In this document: in pieces, positions 46,991 to 58,276 of the stretch
Layout: each line of letters opens with the position of its first letter
Position numbering within the stretch: position 1 is the first letter of the stretch
Assembly (NCBI GenBank): GCA_021030915.1
Contig: JAGEMR010000064.1
Span: 62,001-126,000 of the forward strand
Length of the DNA: 64,000 bases
Origin: Astrothelium macrocarpum
Taxonomy: Eukaryota > Ascomycota > Dothideomycetes > Trypetheliales > Trypetheliaceae
Direction: 5' to 3'
The notes under the pieces: model-generated
Seen by the model: only the letters and a program-made list of their open reading frames with translations
What the model was told of the DNA's origin: nothing
The model's database searches: none
Translations under genes and position numbers: made by a program

Positions 46991-47399
46991 AAGGAAGAGC
47001 TCGCCGAGAAAGGGATTCAATGGTTTCTTTTCGCTGCCAAGCTTTTCGCTTCGACTGCTGTACTGTTGCTTGAGTGTGGTGAGAAACCATTTCAAAACCG
47101 ACAAAGCACGCTTTGCTGGGTCTTTCTCTGCAGCTGGTGCAACGAATATTGAGGGATGCTCAGCCCAATATGATGAGTATTCGACAAGAGAAGTGGAAGA
47201 AAGGATGAAGGGAGGAGCGGTCATAGACGAAAGGTCGCCATTGAATGAGGCAATCGACTAAATTTAGCAGACAGTTAGATCAGAACAGAATAGCATTTGC
47301 AAGGTATTGTAGTAACCGAGGATGCTATACTTTAAGAAAAGATGACCAGGATCCTTTGCTCTGAGGCGGGACTGCGGAGCCTTCTTCCTTGGACGCCAT
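46142..47399 (-). CDS. Oxysterol-binding protein, KES1/OSH4 type
   Basis: Two exons (47399-47331, 47257-46142; 73-bp intron) encode 394 residues, a short ORP made of the lipid-transfer domain alone. Osh4/Kes1 proteins exchange sterol for PI4P between membranes and tune Golgi traffic. The signature EQVSHHPP is at residues 127-134, preceded by KKPLNPFLGELFLGQW and followed by TAYCIWNQDHGVQLQGYNAQ. Further matches are LPPLYIEGLITGSPYVEL and the NYSGRGWLSGKKNTFNANLY segment. The N-terminal lid MASKEEGSAVPPQSKGSWSS...SIASFNGDLSS is typical of the family. The C-terminal helical RRKEKEEGREWERRYFRRVE region ends the domain. No PH or ankyrin domain is encoded. Confidence 0.94.
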
Positions 47400-48193
47400 G
47401 ACAACGGAGATATTAAAAAGAGAGGTTGAATAAAGGACAAGAAGGACGAATTTCAAGAAGCCTCTATAGATGAGAAAAGAGAAGTAAGTGCAGGTGTTTG
47501 TGGTTCATGACCACAATCCAGCTGTTGTGTTAGATGCGCCACATCCCCACATCACGAACCAGTGCAACCCATGACGTTTGCTTTGAGGCTGGTGTGTGGC
47601 TTCCAGATGCTAACATGACTGGACGAGAAAGGAGCCAATGAAACAGATTTCATGGTCAGCCACATGCATCTGCCTCGTCCCGTACCTTATCAACCTCGAA
47701 TGCCGGTGGCAGTGATAACAGTTCCTTACTGACCGGCATCGCTCAGGAAAAAAAAAACTTCAGATGGCTTACACAATGCTACGCCGAGACTCAGCATCTT
47801 CCAAATTCGAACCAGACCGCCTAGCCGATAATGGGTATCGGTGTGAACCCAAGTGCGGGACATGGGCATACGAGTCGTCTTAGTCAATTTAGCAAAATCT
47901 TCGCCCTGACAGGCCATGCCTCTCGATTTTCTGGCCTTTTTCTATTCGATCTGTACAACAGCCCAACCTAGATAAGAACGGCCGTCTTTCCCCCAAGTCC
48001 GTCTGAATTCGACCCACACACCCTTGCCACCTTTTCCACTTTCAACCTTTCAAGCCAGTTACGGCCACTCCCATGGAGTTCGTGCCACAATTCTTTTGTC
48101 TATTGCTCAAAGGACTGCATTGAAGGGTCAGACATTTCGTTACATTGCTATCACCACGCTCTTTTGACTACGTGCCACCCACAATTGGACAAA
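47400..48193. promoter_or_regulatory. Divergent intergenic region, KES1-type / APC permease
   Basis: About 800 bp carrying both promoters and leaders. Pyrimidine-rich runs near 47980-48060 resemble fungal core-promoter CT stretches ahead of the permease. No gene or repeat is supported. Confidence 0.4.
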
Positions 48194-49973
48194 ATGTCTA
48201 TCAACGCAGGAAATGGTGCTGAAGCGAACCCTGTCAAAAGTCGCCGCAAGTCCTCTGCCCAAGCCAAAGCATTGGAAAAGGCATTGGAGAGGCCTCTTGC
48301 CGCTGTCGGGGCTTCTGAATTGAGCGAAGAGGATCGTAAATTGGCTGAACTAGGATATGTTCAAGTACGTAATTCAATCCATGTATCTGCATTGGATTTT
48401 CTTACCTTTCACTTTTAGGTTTATAAAAGAGAATTCTCATGGCTTTCTTGTATCTCATTTGCTGTATCCATTTCGGGTTTATTTGCCAGTGTTGCTACAA
48501 CTTTTGTTTATCCCCTTGAAGCTGGTGGTCCTGCTTCTGCAGTTTGGTGTTGGTTGATCTCCGGTGCTGGCTGCATGTGCATCGCCATTTCTGTATCTGA
48601 ACTTGCCTCAGCCTATCCCACTTCTGGAGGACTCTACTTTACCTGCAAATACCTTGTACCCGATCGATGGGTACCTGAAATTAGTTGGCTTTGTGGATGG
48701 TTTAACCTTCTGGGCCAAGTAGCAGGCTTGGCTTCCACTGAATATGGGTGTGCTCAGCTGCTTCTAGCTGCAGTGTCTATGGCTTCTGGCCCGACTTCAG
48801 ATGGCTTCCGTTATACGCCTACAGCCCGCCAAACTGTCGGCGTGTCCGCTGCCGTCACCTTCATGCATGGCGCGTTGAACAGCCTGAACACCAGCTACCT
48901 CGAAAAGATCACCCGCACCTACGTCATTTTCCATTTTGGCGTCCTCCTCAGTTGCTGCATCGCTCTATTAGTTATGTGCGACTTTAAGAACTCGTCCAGC
49001 TTTGTTTGGACTGAGGTGATACCAGACGCAGGATGGTCGCCGGCCGGATGGTCGTTTCTCTTTGGCTTTCTTTCGGTCTCGTGGACGATGACAGACTATG
49101 ATGCCACAGCCCATATCGCCGAAGAGATTAAAAATCCTGAAATCAAAGCTCCGTGGTCGATTACGATTGCCTTGGCTTTCACATACGTTGGCGGATGGCT
49201 TTTTACCATCGTGCTATCCTATTGCACTGGCGACGTTGCTACGCTTCTCGCTTCTCCTCTCGAGCAGCCTGTTGCTCAGATCTTTTACAACGTGATTGGT
49301 CCAACAGGTGGAACTGTCTTCACGGTCTTTGCATTCATTATTCTCAATTTCACTGGAATGACGGGCATGCAAGCAGGAGCCCGGACTTTTTTCGCTGTTG
49401 CAAGAGACGAGATGATACCACTCTCGCGTGTTTGGGCAAAAGTGAGTCACATTACTCACACACCTCTATATTCCGTTTGGCTCATTACCATCTTATCCGT
49501 CTGCATCAACCTCATCGGTCTGGGATCCTATGCAGCGATATCTGCCATTTTCAATATGACTGCCATCGCTTTGGATTGGTCATATTGCATTCCAATTCTC
49601 TGCAAGATGATATTTGGTCGATTCCAGCCTGGACCTTTCTACCTTGGCAAAGCCGGCTTCTTCGTTAATCTGTGGGCTGTGCTATGGACATTGTTTGTCA
49701 GCATCATCTTCATTTTGCCAACTATCAGGCCAGTAACAGCAGAAAATGTAAGCACGTGGTATCTAGAGTAGCTACTATAGAGGACATAACTAACCCGAGC
49801 CTTAGATGAATTATGCCAGCGTTGTTCTCGCTGCTGTGGTCCTTTTCGCTGTGATATACTGGTTCGCTGCTGGAAGATTCTACTATACCGGACCAAGAGT
49901 AAAGGCCCAGTTGATTGATGAAAGTGAGGACATCGACGGAGTACCCAGCGCAGCAGAAAAGACCGGCCCATAA
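48194..49973 (+). CDS. APC-family amino acid/GABA-type permease
   Basis: Exons 48194-48364, 48419-49747 and 49806-49973 encode 555 residues with about 12 membrane helices, the length and plan of fungal amino acid-choline-GABA permeases. After a hydrophilic N-terminus with KSRRKSS, the core starts ELGYVQ-VYKREFSWLSC. Conserved segments include GGPASAVWCWLISGAGCMCI, ELASAYPTSGGLYFTCKYLV and WLCGWFNLLGQVAGLASTEY. Later segments are DYDATAHIAEEIKNPEIKAP (a family hallmark) and NFTGMTGMQAGARTFFAVAR. The C-terminal exon supplies the last helix, with AAVVLFAVIYWFAAGRFYYT, and the cytosolic tail. This matches the UGA4/HNM1-like branch (GABA, polyamine or choline transport), but the substrate cannot be fixed from sequence. 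Introns are 54 and 58 bp. Confidence 0.93.
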
Positions 49974-50601
49974 TTACCTTCCTGCCTTAATTTCGATGCG
50001 AGACATGGCTATTCAACATTGTCATGATTCCCGCTCTCGAGGTAGGATGGCTTTGTGTTTCAAATGTCAAGCCTCTGGCGAATGTTAGGTCTTGGTGATG
50101 TAACTGAACTGTAGCGTAGTGAATGATAGAATTACCGTGTGTTAAGGTAGCTTGTGAATCAACCCTGATTGCCTTCTTTTTGTTTGTCAACTCCTTGATC
50201 TCGACGAATATATCATTTGCAGACGTATTCAAAGCTGGAAGTTGGTTACAGGCGTATCCGTAGTACCTACATTCCCTTCATCGTGTCAATCATTTCTTAT
50301 GTCGATTCACCAGAACTGTCTCGATCAGTTTCAAAAAGCCCAAGTATGACCACATCTCGTGTCTTTCTTCGACTAGTATCTGCGGAGTCTTTCCTAAAGC
50401 TCATCACCCAACATCACCTTATCTCGGAACACGGCTCACCATTCTAGTGAACAAAACGAGCCTTCCTCTTCCAGAAACCACTTTGCTTCACCACCTTCGA
50501 CCACTCTTCACTCCCAACAATTTACTTTTGCCTTTGTCAACACCACACCTAATTTTATCAATTTGTCAGTTCCTCCTCCGCTGATTCAACACATTATCAA
50601 A
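49974..50601. other. Intergenic stretch before the small secreted protein gene
   Basis: It contains the permease 3' flank and a CT- and CA-rich leader (about 50460-50600) typical of highly expressed fungal genes. No gene is seen. Confidence 0.45.
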
Positions 50602-50927
50602 ATGAAGTGCGCTGCAATCTTCGCTTTTCTCGCCCTCGCGGTCAGCAGTGCCTTCGGCCATAGTCATCCCTTCACGAACCCCCAGCCGGGCTGCAACCCC
50701 GACCCTAACTGCGGTGCACCCTTTTGTGGCTGTTCCCCAGGAGGAACAGACAAGCGCTGGCTTGGTGGTGGCCTCACTACTATTCCTCGTCGCTTCGTTG
50801 GGCTCTTGGGCTTCTCCGATGGTAAGTGTGTTTTCTAGAGCTGCTAAGAAGCTCCAATGTCATCAACTACGTCGCTGACGTGACCTTATTAGGAGTCGAG
50901 ACCGAAGCTACGGCTGAAGAGGAATGA
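50602..50927 (+). CDS. Small secreted cysteine-containing protein
   Basis: Exons 50602-50821 and 50893-50927 (71-bp intron, GTAAGT...TTATTAG) encode 84 residues. MKCAAIFAFLALAVSSAFG is a clear signal peptide. The mature part has four closely spaced cysteines, PGCNPDPNCGAPFCGCSPGG (spacing 5, 4, 1), then a dibasic DKR where a Kex2-type protease could cut. A hydrophobic, Gly-rich segment (WLGGGLTTIPRRFVGLLGF) follows, and the tail is acidic (VETEATAEEE). I recognise no family. Size, secretion signal and cysteines fit an effector-like or peptide-precursor protein, but that is inference. The start is the only ATG before the signal peptide, preceded by a CAAA context. Confidence 0.7.
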
Positions 50928-51548
50928 AGTGCTTCATGTCAACCTCTCGAATGAAGTCAATAGTGAGTCGGTTATCTTACATAATTTTTGAGACGTACCA
51001 AGGGCTGATCTGTAATGAACAGAGGTTCCCCCAAACATAGCTTTCCTGCTTTTCTTTTCGAAATAGTATAATTAGACATGGGAGGACGGTTCTTCGTTAT
51101 CAGATCACCGAAATGGTCTAATGGGAATAGTATCATGAACATAGACCAACTAATGACATTCGCTTTGAGCTACTGATTGCTAATTCGGTGGAACCAAGCA
51201 TTCCAACAACTCCTAGCATAACAAATAGACATCTCTTACCAGGCACAAGCCAGAAATTGAATTCAAGTAAATTGCCTTTGTCGAACTGGTTCAACTCAAA
51301 CGAGCTACGTATCTTCCTTACTATATTGAAAACTGCGGGGAACGCAAATCTCGCCATCCCATTCAACCCGTGTAAAATCAGTGACGCGTACGCCTTCCAC
51401 CCTCCCATATCCCACCCCTTCCCAAACGCCACGCTTTCAAAATCCGATATTCCCCCAAAATTTTTATCCATCCCTTACTACCCCCCGCCATCCATCCATC
51501 CATCCCTAAGCCACTCCACCCATCTCCCCTCACCCCCCTCTCCCACTC
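50928..51548. other. Intergenic stretch with a CATC microsatellite
   Basis: Between two gene ends. A short CATC/CCAT tandem run lies near 51487-51508, at the edge of the GC-skew patch. Nothing else is supported. Confidence 0.5.
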
Positions 51549-52130
51549 TCACCCCTCCCGCCTTCCCAAGTCTCTCTCCCTCAACACGCGTTCCAACTCC
51601 CTCACCCTCTCCCGCAACGCCGCATTCTCCGCCTTCGCGGCATCCAACTCAGCGCGCTCGCGCGCAGCCTCGGCCACACGCACGCTCGTCAGGCCCGGGC
51701 TCGGCAGCGCAGACCGCGTCTGCGACGGCTGCCGCTCCATGCCGGCGTTGGAGGAGGAGGATATGGAGCCCGACGGTCCCCGCGACGCACTGCTGGTGCT
51801 GCCGGGGTATTCCCGCTGCGAGCCGGCGATGGCGGAGCCCAGGCTGGCTTGGTCGAGGGAGGAGAGCGCGGCGGTGGCGGAGGTGCGTGAGAGCGAGGAG
51901 GACGAGCGGTGGCGCCGGGATGGGGTGGGGTGTGTGGGGCCGGTGAGGAGGATCGAGTGGGGGTCGGTGGTGGAGGGAGGCGGGAGATTGGTGCTAGTGG
52001 TGGTGCTGGTGGAGGAGGCGGAGGCGTTGGAGGCTGCGGATGCGGTTTGCGCGCGGAGGAGGGAGAGCTCGCGGGTTAGGCGGTTGACCTGTGGAGGGGC
52101 GGTTAGTTGGGAGGAGTAGAGCTGGGGAGG
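51470..52130. other. GC-skew switch patch within the coiled-coil gene
   Basis: On the + strand, 51541-51600 has 4 G and 33 C, and 51961-52020 has 37 G and 5 C, with the switch near 51730. The host gene lies on the minus strand. The C-rich side reaches past the stop codon at 51549 into the 3' flank, so the patch is not confined to coding sequence. Confidence 0.85.
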
Positions 52131-52522
52131 AAGGTGTAAGGGAGATGGAAGATGAATGTGCGACGTACGATCCCTTCTTGCTCTTTTTCCATTTCGCCGT
52201 ATAGCTCTGCTGCGGTTCGTGGTTGTGGGTGACGTATTGGTATTCCCCCACTATCGGTACCAGCGCTGGAATGGAGAGGAGGACTTAGTGGTGCGGGGAT
52301 GCTGGGACGTCGGTGGCGAGACGAAGGATGACTGCTCCCTGAAGGCGAAAGTGGGAGAGGTGGAGGGCCCATGGAGCCTGATACGGGACGCGAGTTTGTT
52401 CGTGGTGAAGCGTTGGAAGTAGAGGGAGGCGGGTTCGAGGATGATGGAACATTGGCAGTTGAAGTCGGCGAACTTGATGGCGACTCGTGCGAACTGGAAA
52501 TCCGGTTGATATCTGGTGCCAT
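51549..52522 (-). CDS. Uncharacterised Ser/Pro-rich protein with short coiled coils
   Basis: Exons 52522-52169 and 52088-51549 (80-bp intron) give 297 residues. The N-terminal third is Ser/Pro-rich and disordered. TAAELYGEMEKEQEGI joins across the intron to VNRLTRELSLLRAQTASAAS, forming one helix that looks like the conserved core. A long Ser/Thr-rich segment follows, and the C-terminus is a second coiled coil (AAKAENAALRERVRELERVL). I have an impression that similar proteins are widespread in Pezizomycotina, but I know no function. The start ATG opens MAPDINRISSSHE; the phase is conserved across the intron. Confidence 0.78.
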
Positions 52523-52962
52523 GGCTGGGTTTCTGTTGTAGTGCAGTACTGTGGGGATATTGAGTACTGGCTGAGTTTGGTTTGTACGCGCGTTGGCGGT
52601 CGAGCTGATGGCAATAGATGACGGTCGTCACTAGACAGTTCCGTTACAATGGCTACTTATGTATGGCGCATGCTCTATTAGAGTCATATTGGCCGCAGTG
52701 TGACGTGGACAGGATTCTTTCAGGAATTTTGTCATGCAATTGTGAGAAGTTGGATGTTCCCCGCGTGGCAAGGGTTTCGCATAGATGATCTGATGCAGGG
52801 GTCCATCTTTGTCTCCATTCGCAAATGTCTCGTAAACTTTCCGACCCGAGAACTGTCCTCATATATTTGATCGTGCGCTTCATTACAACACATTCTAGAC
52901 CATCATTTGAGTTGAACGATAATCATGATTTACAATATATGCAACGCTACGAGCCCCAGATC
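52523..52962. other. Intergenic stretch, no gene seen
   Basis: 440 bp between the coiled-coil gene start and the BCS1-type gene end, presumably the promoter of the former. Confidence 0.5.
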
Positions 52963-54530
52963 TCAATCATTTGTTGTAGGTGGTGGTTCCTTCAGTTGAT
53001 CCACCATCTCAATCGCCCCTGTCATATCTCCCCTATTATACAGAAATAGCCCCTGCAGCTGCGCCGTGCTTGTTTGTCCAATCAACCCTAGTTTATGCAT
53101 CTTCTCTAGAAACCTATGCTTTCCATCACCACTGGTATCAAGTTCCGCGTAGAATCGATCCCATAGCTGTTCTACTTGATAGGCATCTGCCTCTCCCAGA
53201 CGCACCGCCATATCCACGCGTCCAGGGCGAATCAGAGCATTGTCTAGCCGAGAAATGTGGTTGGTCGTAAGAAATATGACACGTTCTTCTGCACTAGCAA
53301 CACCGTCCAGAGCGTTGAGTAGACCGGAGAACGTGACACTCATACTCTTGAAACCGTCTTCTTGTACTTTGGCACGGTTCACAAAAGCTGCGTCTGCGTC
53401 TTCAAGCAATACGATTGTCCGCGGTGGAATATTCGTAAGCAGATGGTTTAGACGATCATCAGTCAGCCCTCGCTCGCTGAGATTAAGGATGCCAATATTA
53501 AAATCAAGCTCACCCGCCAGAGCCTGAATGAATGAAGACTTGCCCGTGCCCGGAGGGCCGTATAGGAGATAACCACGGCGGTACGGGATTCCTCGGTCAA
53601 GATACCAGGTGCGTGCTGAAAGAAAGGCTTTCAGGTCGTCCATGATACGTTCCTTCAGTCCCTCTTCAAGGACAACAGAGTTCAGCGGCCGTTTGCGCTT
53701 GGGCTGACCGAATTGTTTCCATTCGGTCATATGGGAAGTGTAGATGACGGTCTTGCCTTCTTTCATTTTTTGTGCCATGCTATGAGCCTCAGTGAAGAGA
53801 TTCTCAAATACATGCCGTTGGGAGTACAGAGTTGTGAGGGTGACTGTCTCAAAAGGCACACCATCTCGATCAAATGATTTCTCTCGCTGTCGGTTGACGG
53901 CAATGAAAGCATTTTGATAGCGAAAAATATGCTGCCCCGGACCAGGAACCAATGAAAAATGCGTTTGAGGCGAGCCATCAGGTCGGTGAACCATTGCCGT
54001 CTGGATCTGTAAATCACGTAGATTAGGCGTCACCCGACGTAGTAGACGCTCCCAGAGCTTTTGGTCACCCCCGCCAGTTCCAGGGGACACGCTGTTGCTG
54101 AGTTGGGATCTTTGATAGGCAGACATCCATTGGAGCAGCCATTGATAGGCGGAATCTCGTGCAGTTATTTCGACGTTAACCAGCATGCGTCGTTTGAGCA
54201 ATGCAGCGCCATTGCGAATCGCACTGCGACCAGCAGCAGCGACCACGCCCAAACCGGCGAGACCAAATCCCTGATTTGGTAATCAGCCTAGAACAATCTA
54301 CTTCAACCTGATTTATCTGCTTTACTTACAGCAGTAAAGAACGGATTATCTGCGAATTGGGCGAAAAGGGATGATGAATTGTTTCCCGTGCCGATGTTCA
54401 TCCGCTTCAACACAGGAGCGGAGAGTTCGGCCGAGTCATTGAGCGGAGAGACTGCTAGCTCATTTGAAGAGGAGGATGATTGTTTAGACAAATTAGCGAC
54501 GTTCTGTTGAGAAGCGACATTGCGTTCCAT
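52963..54530 (-). CDS. BCS1-type mitochondrial AAA ATPase
   Basis: Exons 54530-54330 and 54270-52963 (59-bp intron) encode 502 residues. Bcs1 proteins sit in the inner mitochondrial membrane and translocate the folded Rieske protein for complex III assembly. The segment GFGLAGLGVVAAAGRSAIRN suits the N-terminal membrane span, and LKRRMLVNVEITARDSAYQW begins the BCS1_N domain. The AAA domain has YLLYGPPGTGKSSFIQALAG (Walker A at 305-312), TIVLLEDADAAF (Walker B), FSGLLNALDGVAS and ERVIFLTTNHISRLDNALIR with GRVD after it. The N-terminal 67 residues are Ser/Asn-rich, longer than in yeast Bcs1. The start is the first true ATG of the exon (MERNVASQQN). It could be Bcs1 itself or a paralogue. Confidence 0.92.
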
Positions 54531-55348
54531 CAATGCCGGTCCATTAGAACAACGAGAGACCAAGATAAATTTTAAGAGAGCTCGCGCTTGGCACTGTGCA
54601 TCAGATCGGCCCAAGGATTGGGCATCCCCGGCGCGACCAGACGAGCCTAACCCGATGGGGTGACAAACCTGCCTGATACAAGCAAATACGTCTACCCAGA
54701 TGCTCGCCTCCTGTCAGCCAACACCTTTGATCGTGGAAATGTTGCTTGTATAACTATGCCACATTGGTAGCTTTTCAGTGAACGGGCTCAAGATACTAGA
54801 GTAACGTTTTTCTTGAAACTACCTGATTCTAATTGACATAGACTATTTCACTTTGCCTTGCTATTTGCCTTGCTTTACTGGGTTTAGTCAAACTATCTTT
54901 GGGGAATATGCTGTAATTCTGCCTGAGCGAGGGAGGAGGCCGCTAGTACAATCTATCCGATACAAGGTTTCTGACTTGTCATAATAAGATAACTAACAAC
55001 TTAAAAATATTGCAACGATTACATCACTCACAATACATTCTTTCTTGCAAAAACTCGAGAAATGTGCCAATATTTATACGGAGGAATTTCTTGACCTCAG
55101 CGTCTCGAGATATCTTTAGGGATCATGTGTAGTATCATTTTTCTTCGGTCATTGCACAAGCTTTCATTTGATGAGCGGCACACGATTTAATACATTTTAC
55201 TCACCTAAGAGTATATTACATCAATTCTTAGTGTTGCATATCAGCAACTATAGTCGTCTTTCAATTAATACAGTCGCCCCAAATCGTATGTAGTTGATTT
55301 TCACCCGATCACAGCTTCTATCATCCAAGGTGAGGCGTATATGAAGTT
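54531..55348. other. AT-rich intergenic stretch
   Basis: About 800 bp of AT-rich DNA upstream of the BCS1-type gene and downstream of the hydrolase gene. No gene, RNA or repeat is recognised. Confidence 0.5.
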
Positions 55349-56397
55349 TCAGAGCTTTTCTTCCGTTACGCCTCTTGGAAACCGATAATCGTAATGCCAG
55401 TCGTGCTTAGCGAGATCTGCGCGAACCTTATAGTTTGCTTCTGCTTCTTCGAGGATTGACAAATCCAGGTCGACGACAGACATCCCTTCCGCGCAGCTAC
55501 CAAGCCGGGTAATCGGTCCGATATATGGCACAGTAACTTGAGAAAGGCCAGCGTACCCACGACCCGGAGGCCCACCTGCGTTGGCAAAAATGATGGCTGT
55601 TTTCAATCAGTACTATGCATTCCTAAATGAACATTGAGGGAGTACAAGACCGCATGTATTCTCAAACGTTCTCGCTGTCAAGGCGCTGTCTAGGAAAACA
55701 GCTTCAGCGGTTGGGTTGCGAGCCAGTCCTGCTTCTGAACAATCACTCAATGTCCCTTGCACGTCGTTAGTACTCCATATTATTTGGCCCTCCATTTGGA
55801 AGGTCTCACAGAAGGTTGGGATGATGATAATCTTGGCGCCTTGATATATTAATTCCCGGAATGCTTCGGGAAAAGCCAAGTCCCAGCAGATGAGCATCCC
55901 TACTCTTCCAATTGGTGTGTCGAATACCTCATGCACATCTCTTCCACTAGATGTAAGATGTTCTCTTTCGGGGCCCCTTGCAATATTTCAATTGAAGCTT
56001 CCAAATGCGAAGAGGCTTACTGTAATTACCACAAATTTTTCTTCACATATTTTCCTACTACCTCTCCTTGATCGTCAATGAAATATGCTACATTTAAAAG
56101 TTTTCCTTCTCCATCTTCCCAGTGTCTTTCTACGATAGTGCCTGGTACTATACTGATCTTACACTCTTTTGCCAAAGACTTATACTTATTCAGGTAAGTC
56201 TCCCATTGGTCACATAAATCACCAAATTTGGGATCTTTCGGGACCCAATTGGTTAGGTGATACTCTGGAAGGACAGCCACTTGAGCGCCTTGCGTCGCTG
56301 CGGAACGGATGAAGTTCGCCGCTTTCTGGAAATTTGGCTCGAGTTGCATTGGTTTGGGATATAGCTGAATTATAGCTACTTTGACTATTGAGTCCAT
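55349..56397 (-). CDS. Carbon-nitrogen hydrolase (nitrilase superfamily)
   Basis: Exons 56397-56030, 55976-55651 and 55596-55349 encode 313 residues. The Glu-Lys-Cys triad is visible: Glu45 in AVLPEYHLTNW, Lys120 in YVKKNLW-GPEREHL, and Cys153 in GMLICWDLAFPEAFRELI. NTC-AIIFANAGGPPGRGYAGL, formed across intron 2, and the C-terminal ILEEAEANYKVRADLAKHDW are typical of fungal amidase-like members. These enzymes hydrolyse amides or N-carbamoyl compounds, and some are nitrilases; the exact substrate is not deducible. Introns are 53 bp (acceptor CAAG) and 54 bp (donor GTCTTG). The gene is divergent from eIF3L, 307 bp apart. Confidence 0.9.
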
Positions 56398-56704
56398 GAT
56401 CCAAAAAACTTTATTTGATGAGGTGAAATCTCTTGTCTAGATTAAATGTTGATGTAAATCGCTTGAAAGCTTATAAATTGACGCAAAGTATTGGCGGGAC
56501 GGCGGGCTAATATTTCCCTCGGCGAGCTGACCTAATTACATAATCAGTCGATATTATCACCATCGCTTAATTTTCGTGGTGGAGTGAAAGAGCTGTCCGC
56601 AAGCGACGATCGATATACCAAGCAACATGCACGACTAGGCTCTCGGAGTCTCTGAACTGTTCGACACTCTCCTTCCACCAAAGATATCCTTCTCAACGTG
56701 CAAA
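56398..56704. promoter_or_regulatory. Divergent promoter region, hydrolase / eIF3L
   Basis: The 307 bp between start codons must contain both promoters. No clear TATA box is seen on the eIF3L side. Confidence 0.45.
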
Positions 56705-58276
56705 ATGAGTCTTCGGCAGCCCGCTCCACCATACCAACATGGCGAGGCACCTACCCAGGCGCCTGAGGAGGACTCGGACATCGAAGAGGAGGCGATGGTG
56801 AGGGACTACCAAGAGCAGGTGCAATACGACGACGGCATAGATGGATATGATCTGGGAGTGTCCATGGGTGGTGGAGTCACAGACATCCAAGCACAATTGA
56901 TCGCAGCAGCTACACCATTGGAATTTGGGGCAACTCTCGAGACAAAATTCCAAAGTTACGACAACTACTGCAATCTCTTTCATTACATCTTAAATTCTGA
57001 TGGGCCTGTGGACCCAGAAATGCCCTCAGTATGATTCATCAATTAGCACATATTATTTTCGAAAGCTAATGAATAGCAGTACTACTGGCCGTGGGATGTC
57101 ATTGATGAGTTCATCTATCAGTTCAACAGCTTCTGCTCCTACCGGCAACGTGTTGCTCTCAAGAATGAAGCTAGCGACGACATCAACCTTCTTCGCGAAA
57201 ACCCTAATGCTTGGGGTTGCTATAGCGTACTCAACGTCCTCTATTCTCTTATTCAACGGTCACAAATAAGCGAACAGCTTGCAGCGATGAAGCGCGGTGA
57301 AGATGCCAGTCTCTATGCCGGCGAGTATGGCAATCGGCCCCTATACAAGATGCTTGGGTACTTTAGCATAATCGGCCTTTTGCGGGTGCACTGTCTTCTT
57401 GGTGACTTTAGTCTTGCACTGAAAACACTGGACGATATTGAGTTGAACAAGAAAGCTATGTTCGCTCGTGTCATGGCTGCCAACTTCACTACCTATTATT
57501 ACGTTGGATTTTCCTACATGATGATGCGCCGTTATGCTGATGCTATCCGCATGTTCAGCCACATCCTCATTTACGTCTCCCGAACTAAGAATTTTCAAAA
57601 GAATGCCAGCCAACAATACGATAGCATCACCAAGAAGAATGACCAAATGTACGCTCTCGTCGCCATTTGCGTCGCCTTCTACCCCACAAGACTGGACGAC
57701 ACTATCCACACTGCACTTCGAGAAAAGTACGGCGAGCAATTCAATCGGATGCAGCGCGGTGGACCAGACTCTTTACCCCTCTTCGAAGAACTCTTCCGCA
57801 GCGCCTGCCCCAAATTCATCTCCCCTACCCCACCCGATTTTGATAATCCGGAAATCAACATCGATCCCATAGATCACCATCTTGCTATATTTATGGAGGA
57901 AGTCAAAAATAATATGTGGTCTCCAACAGTCAAGAGCTATTTGAAACTGTATACGACAATGGATCTCAAGAAGCTTGCGGGCTTCTTGGAAGTGGAGCCC
58001 GAACAGTTACGGAATTGGTTATTGGTGAACAAGCAGCGGAGCCGGCAGGTAAGGTGGAGTGAAGGAGGGCTGTTGGATGGGCAAGTAGTCAACAGCAGTG
58101 ATTTGGACTACGCCATGCAAGGGGTAAGCAGCTTCATCTTAAAACAATCTACACCAAAAAGGAGACTGATAAACGGATACTAATGAATACGACAGGATTT
58201 GATCCACGTCTCTGAGGCGAAGGTTGGTCGACGACTGGTAGACTGGTACTTGAGGAACTTGGCGAGGACCTATTAA
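56705..58276 (+). CDS. Translation initiation factor eIF3 subunit L
   Basis: Exons 56705-57028, 57080-58123 and 58196-58276 encode 482 residues. eIF3l is a PCI-domain subunit of the eIF3 complex, which binds the 40S subunit. Matches include DIQAQLIAAATPLEFGATLE, NYCNLFHYILNSDGPVD, YYWPWDVIDEFIYQFNSFCS, AMKRGEDASLYAGEYGNRPL, FARVMAANFTTYYYVGFSYM, and the PCI part VKSYLKLYTTMDLKKLAGFL. The last exon ends VDWYLRNLARTY. Intron 1 has a tandem AATAGCAG acceptor (57077 or 57080), which adds or omits one Gln; I chose 57080 because PS-YYW matches the family. Intron 2 is 72 bp. The acidic N-terminus is usual. Confidence 0.94.
57660..58095. other. GC-skew switch patch within eIF3L
   Basis: On the + strand, 57781-57840 has 7 G and 27 C, and 58021-58080 has 28 G and 7 C. 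It is shorter and milder than the other patches but has the same polarity. Confidence 0.6.

Noticed and set aside
51470..51548. Plus-strand Pro/Ser-rich frame over the CATC run
   Set aside because: Low-complexity shadow of a pyrimidine tract; the minus-strand coiled-coil gene explains the adjoining coding sequence.
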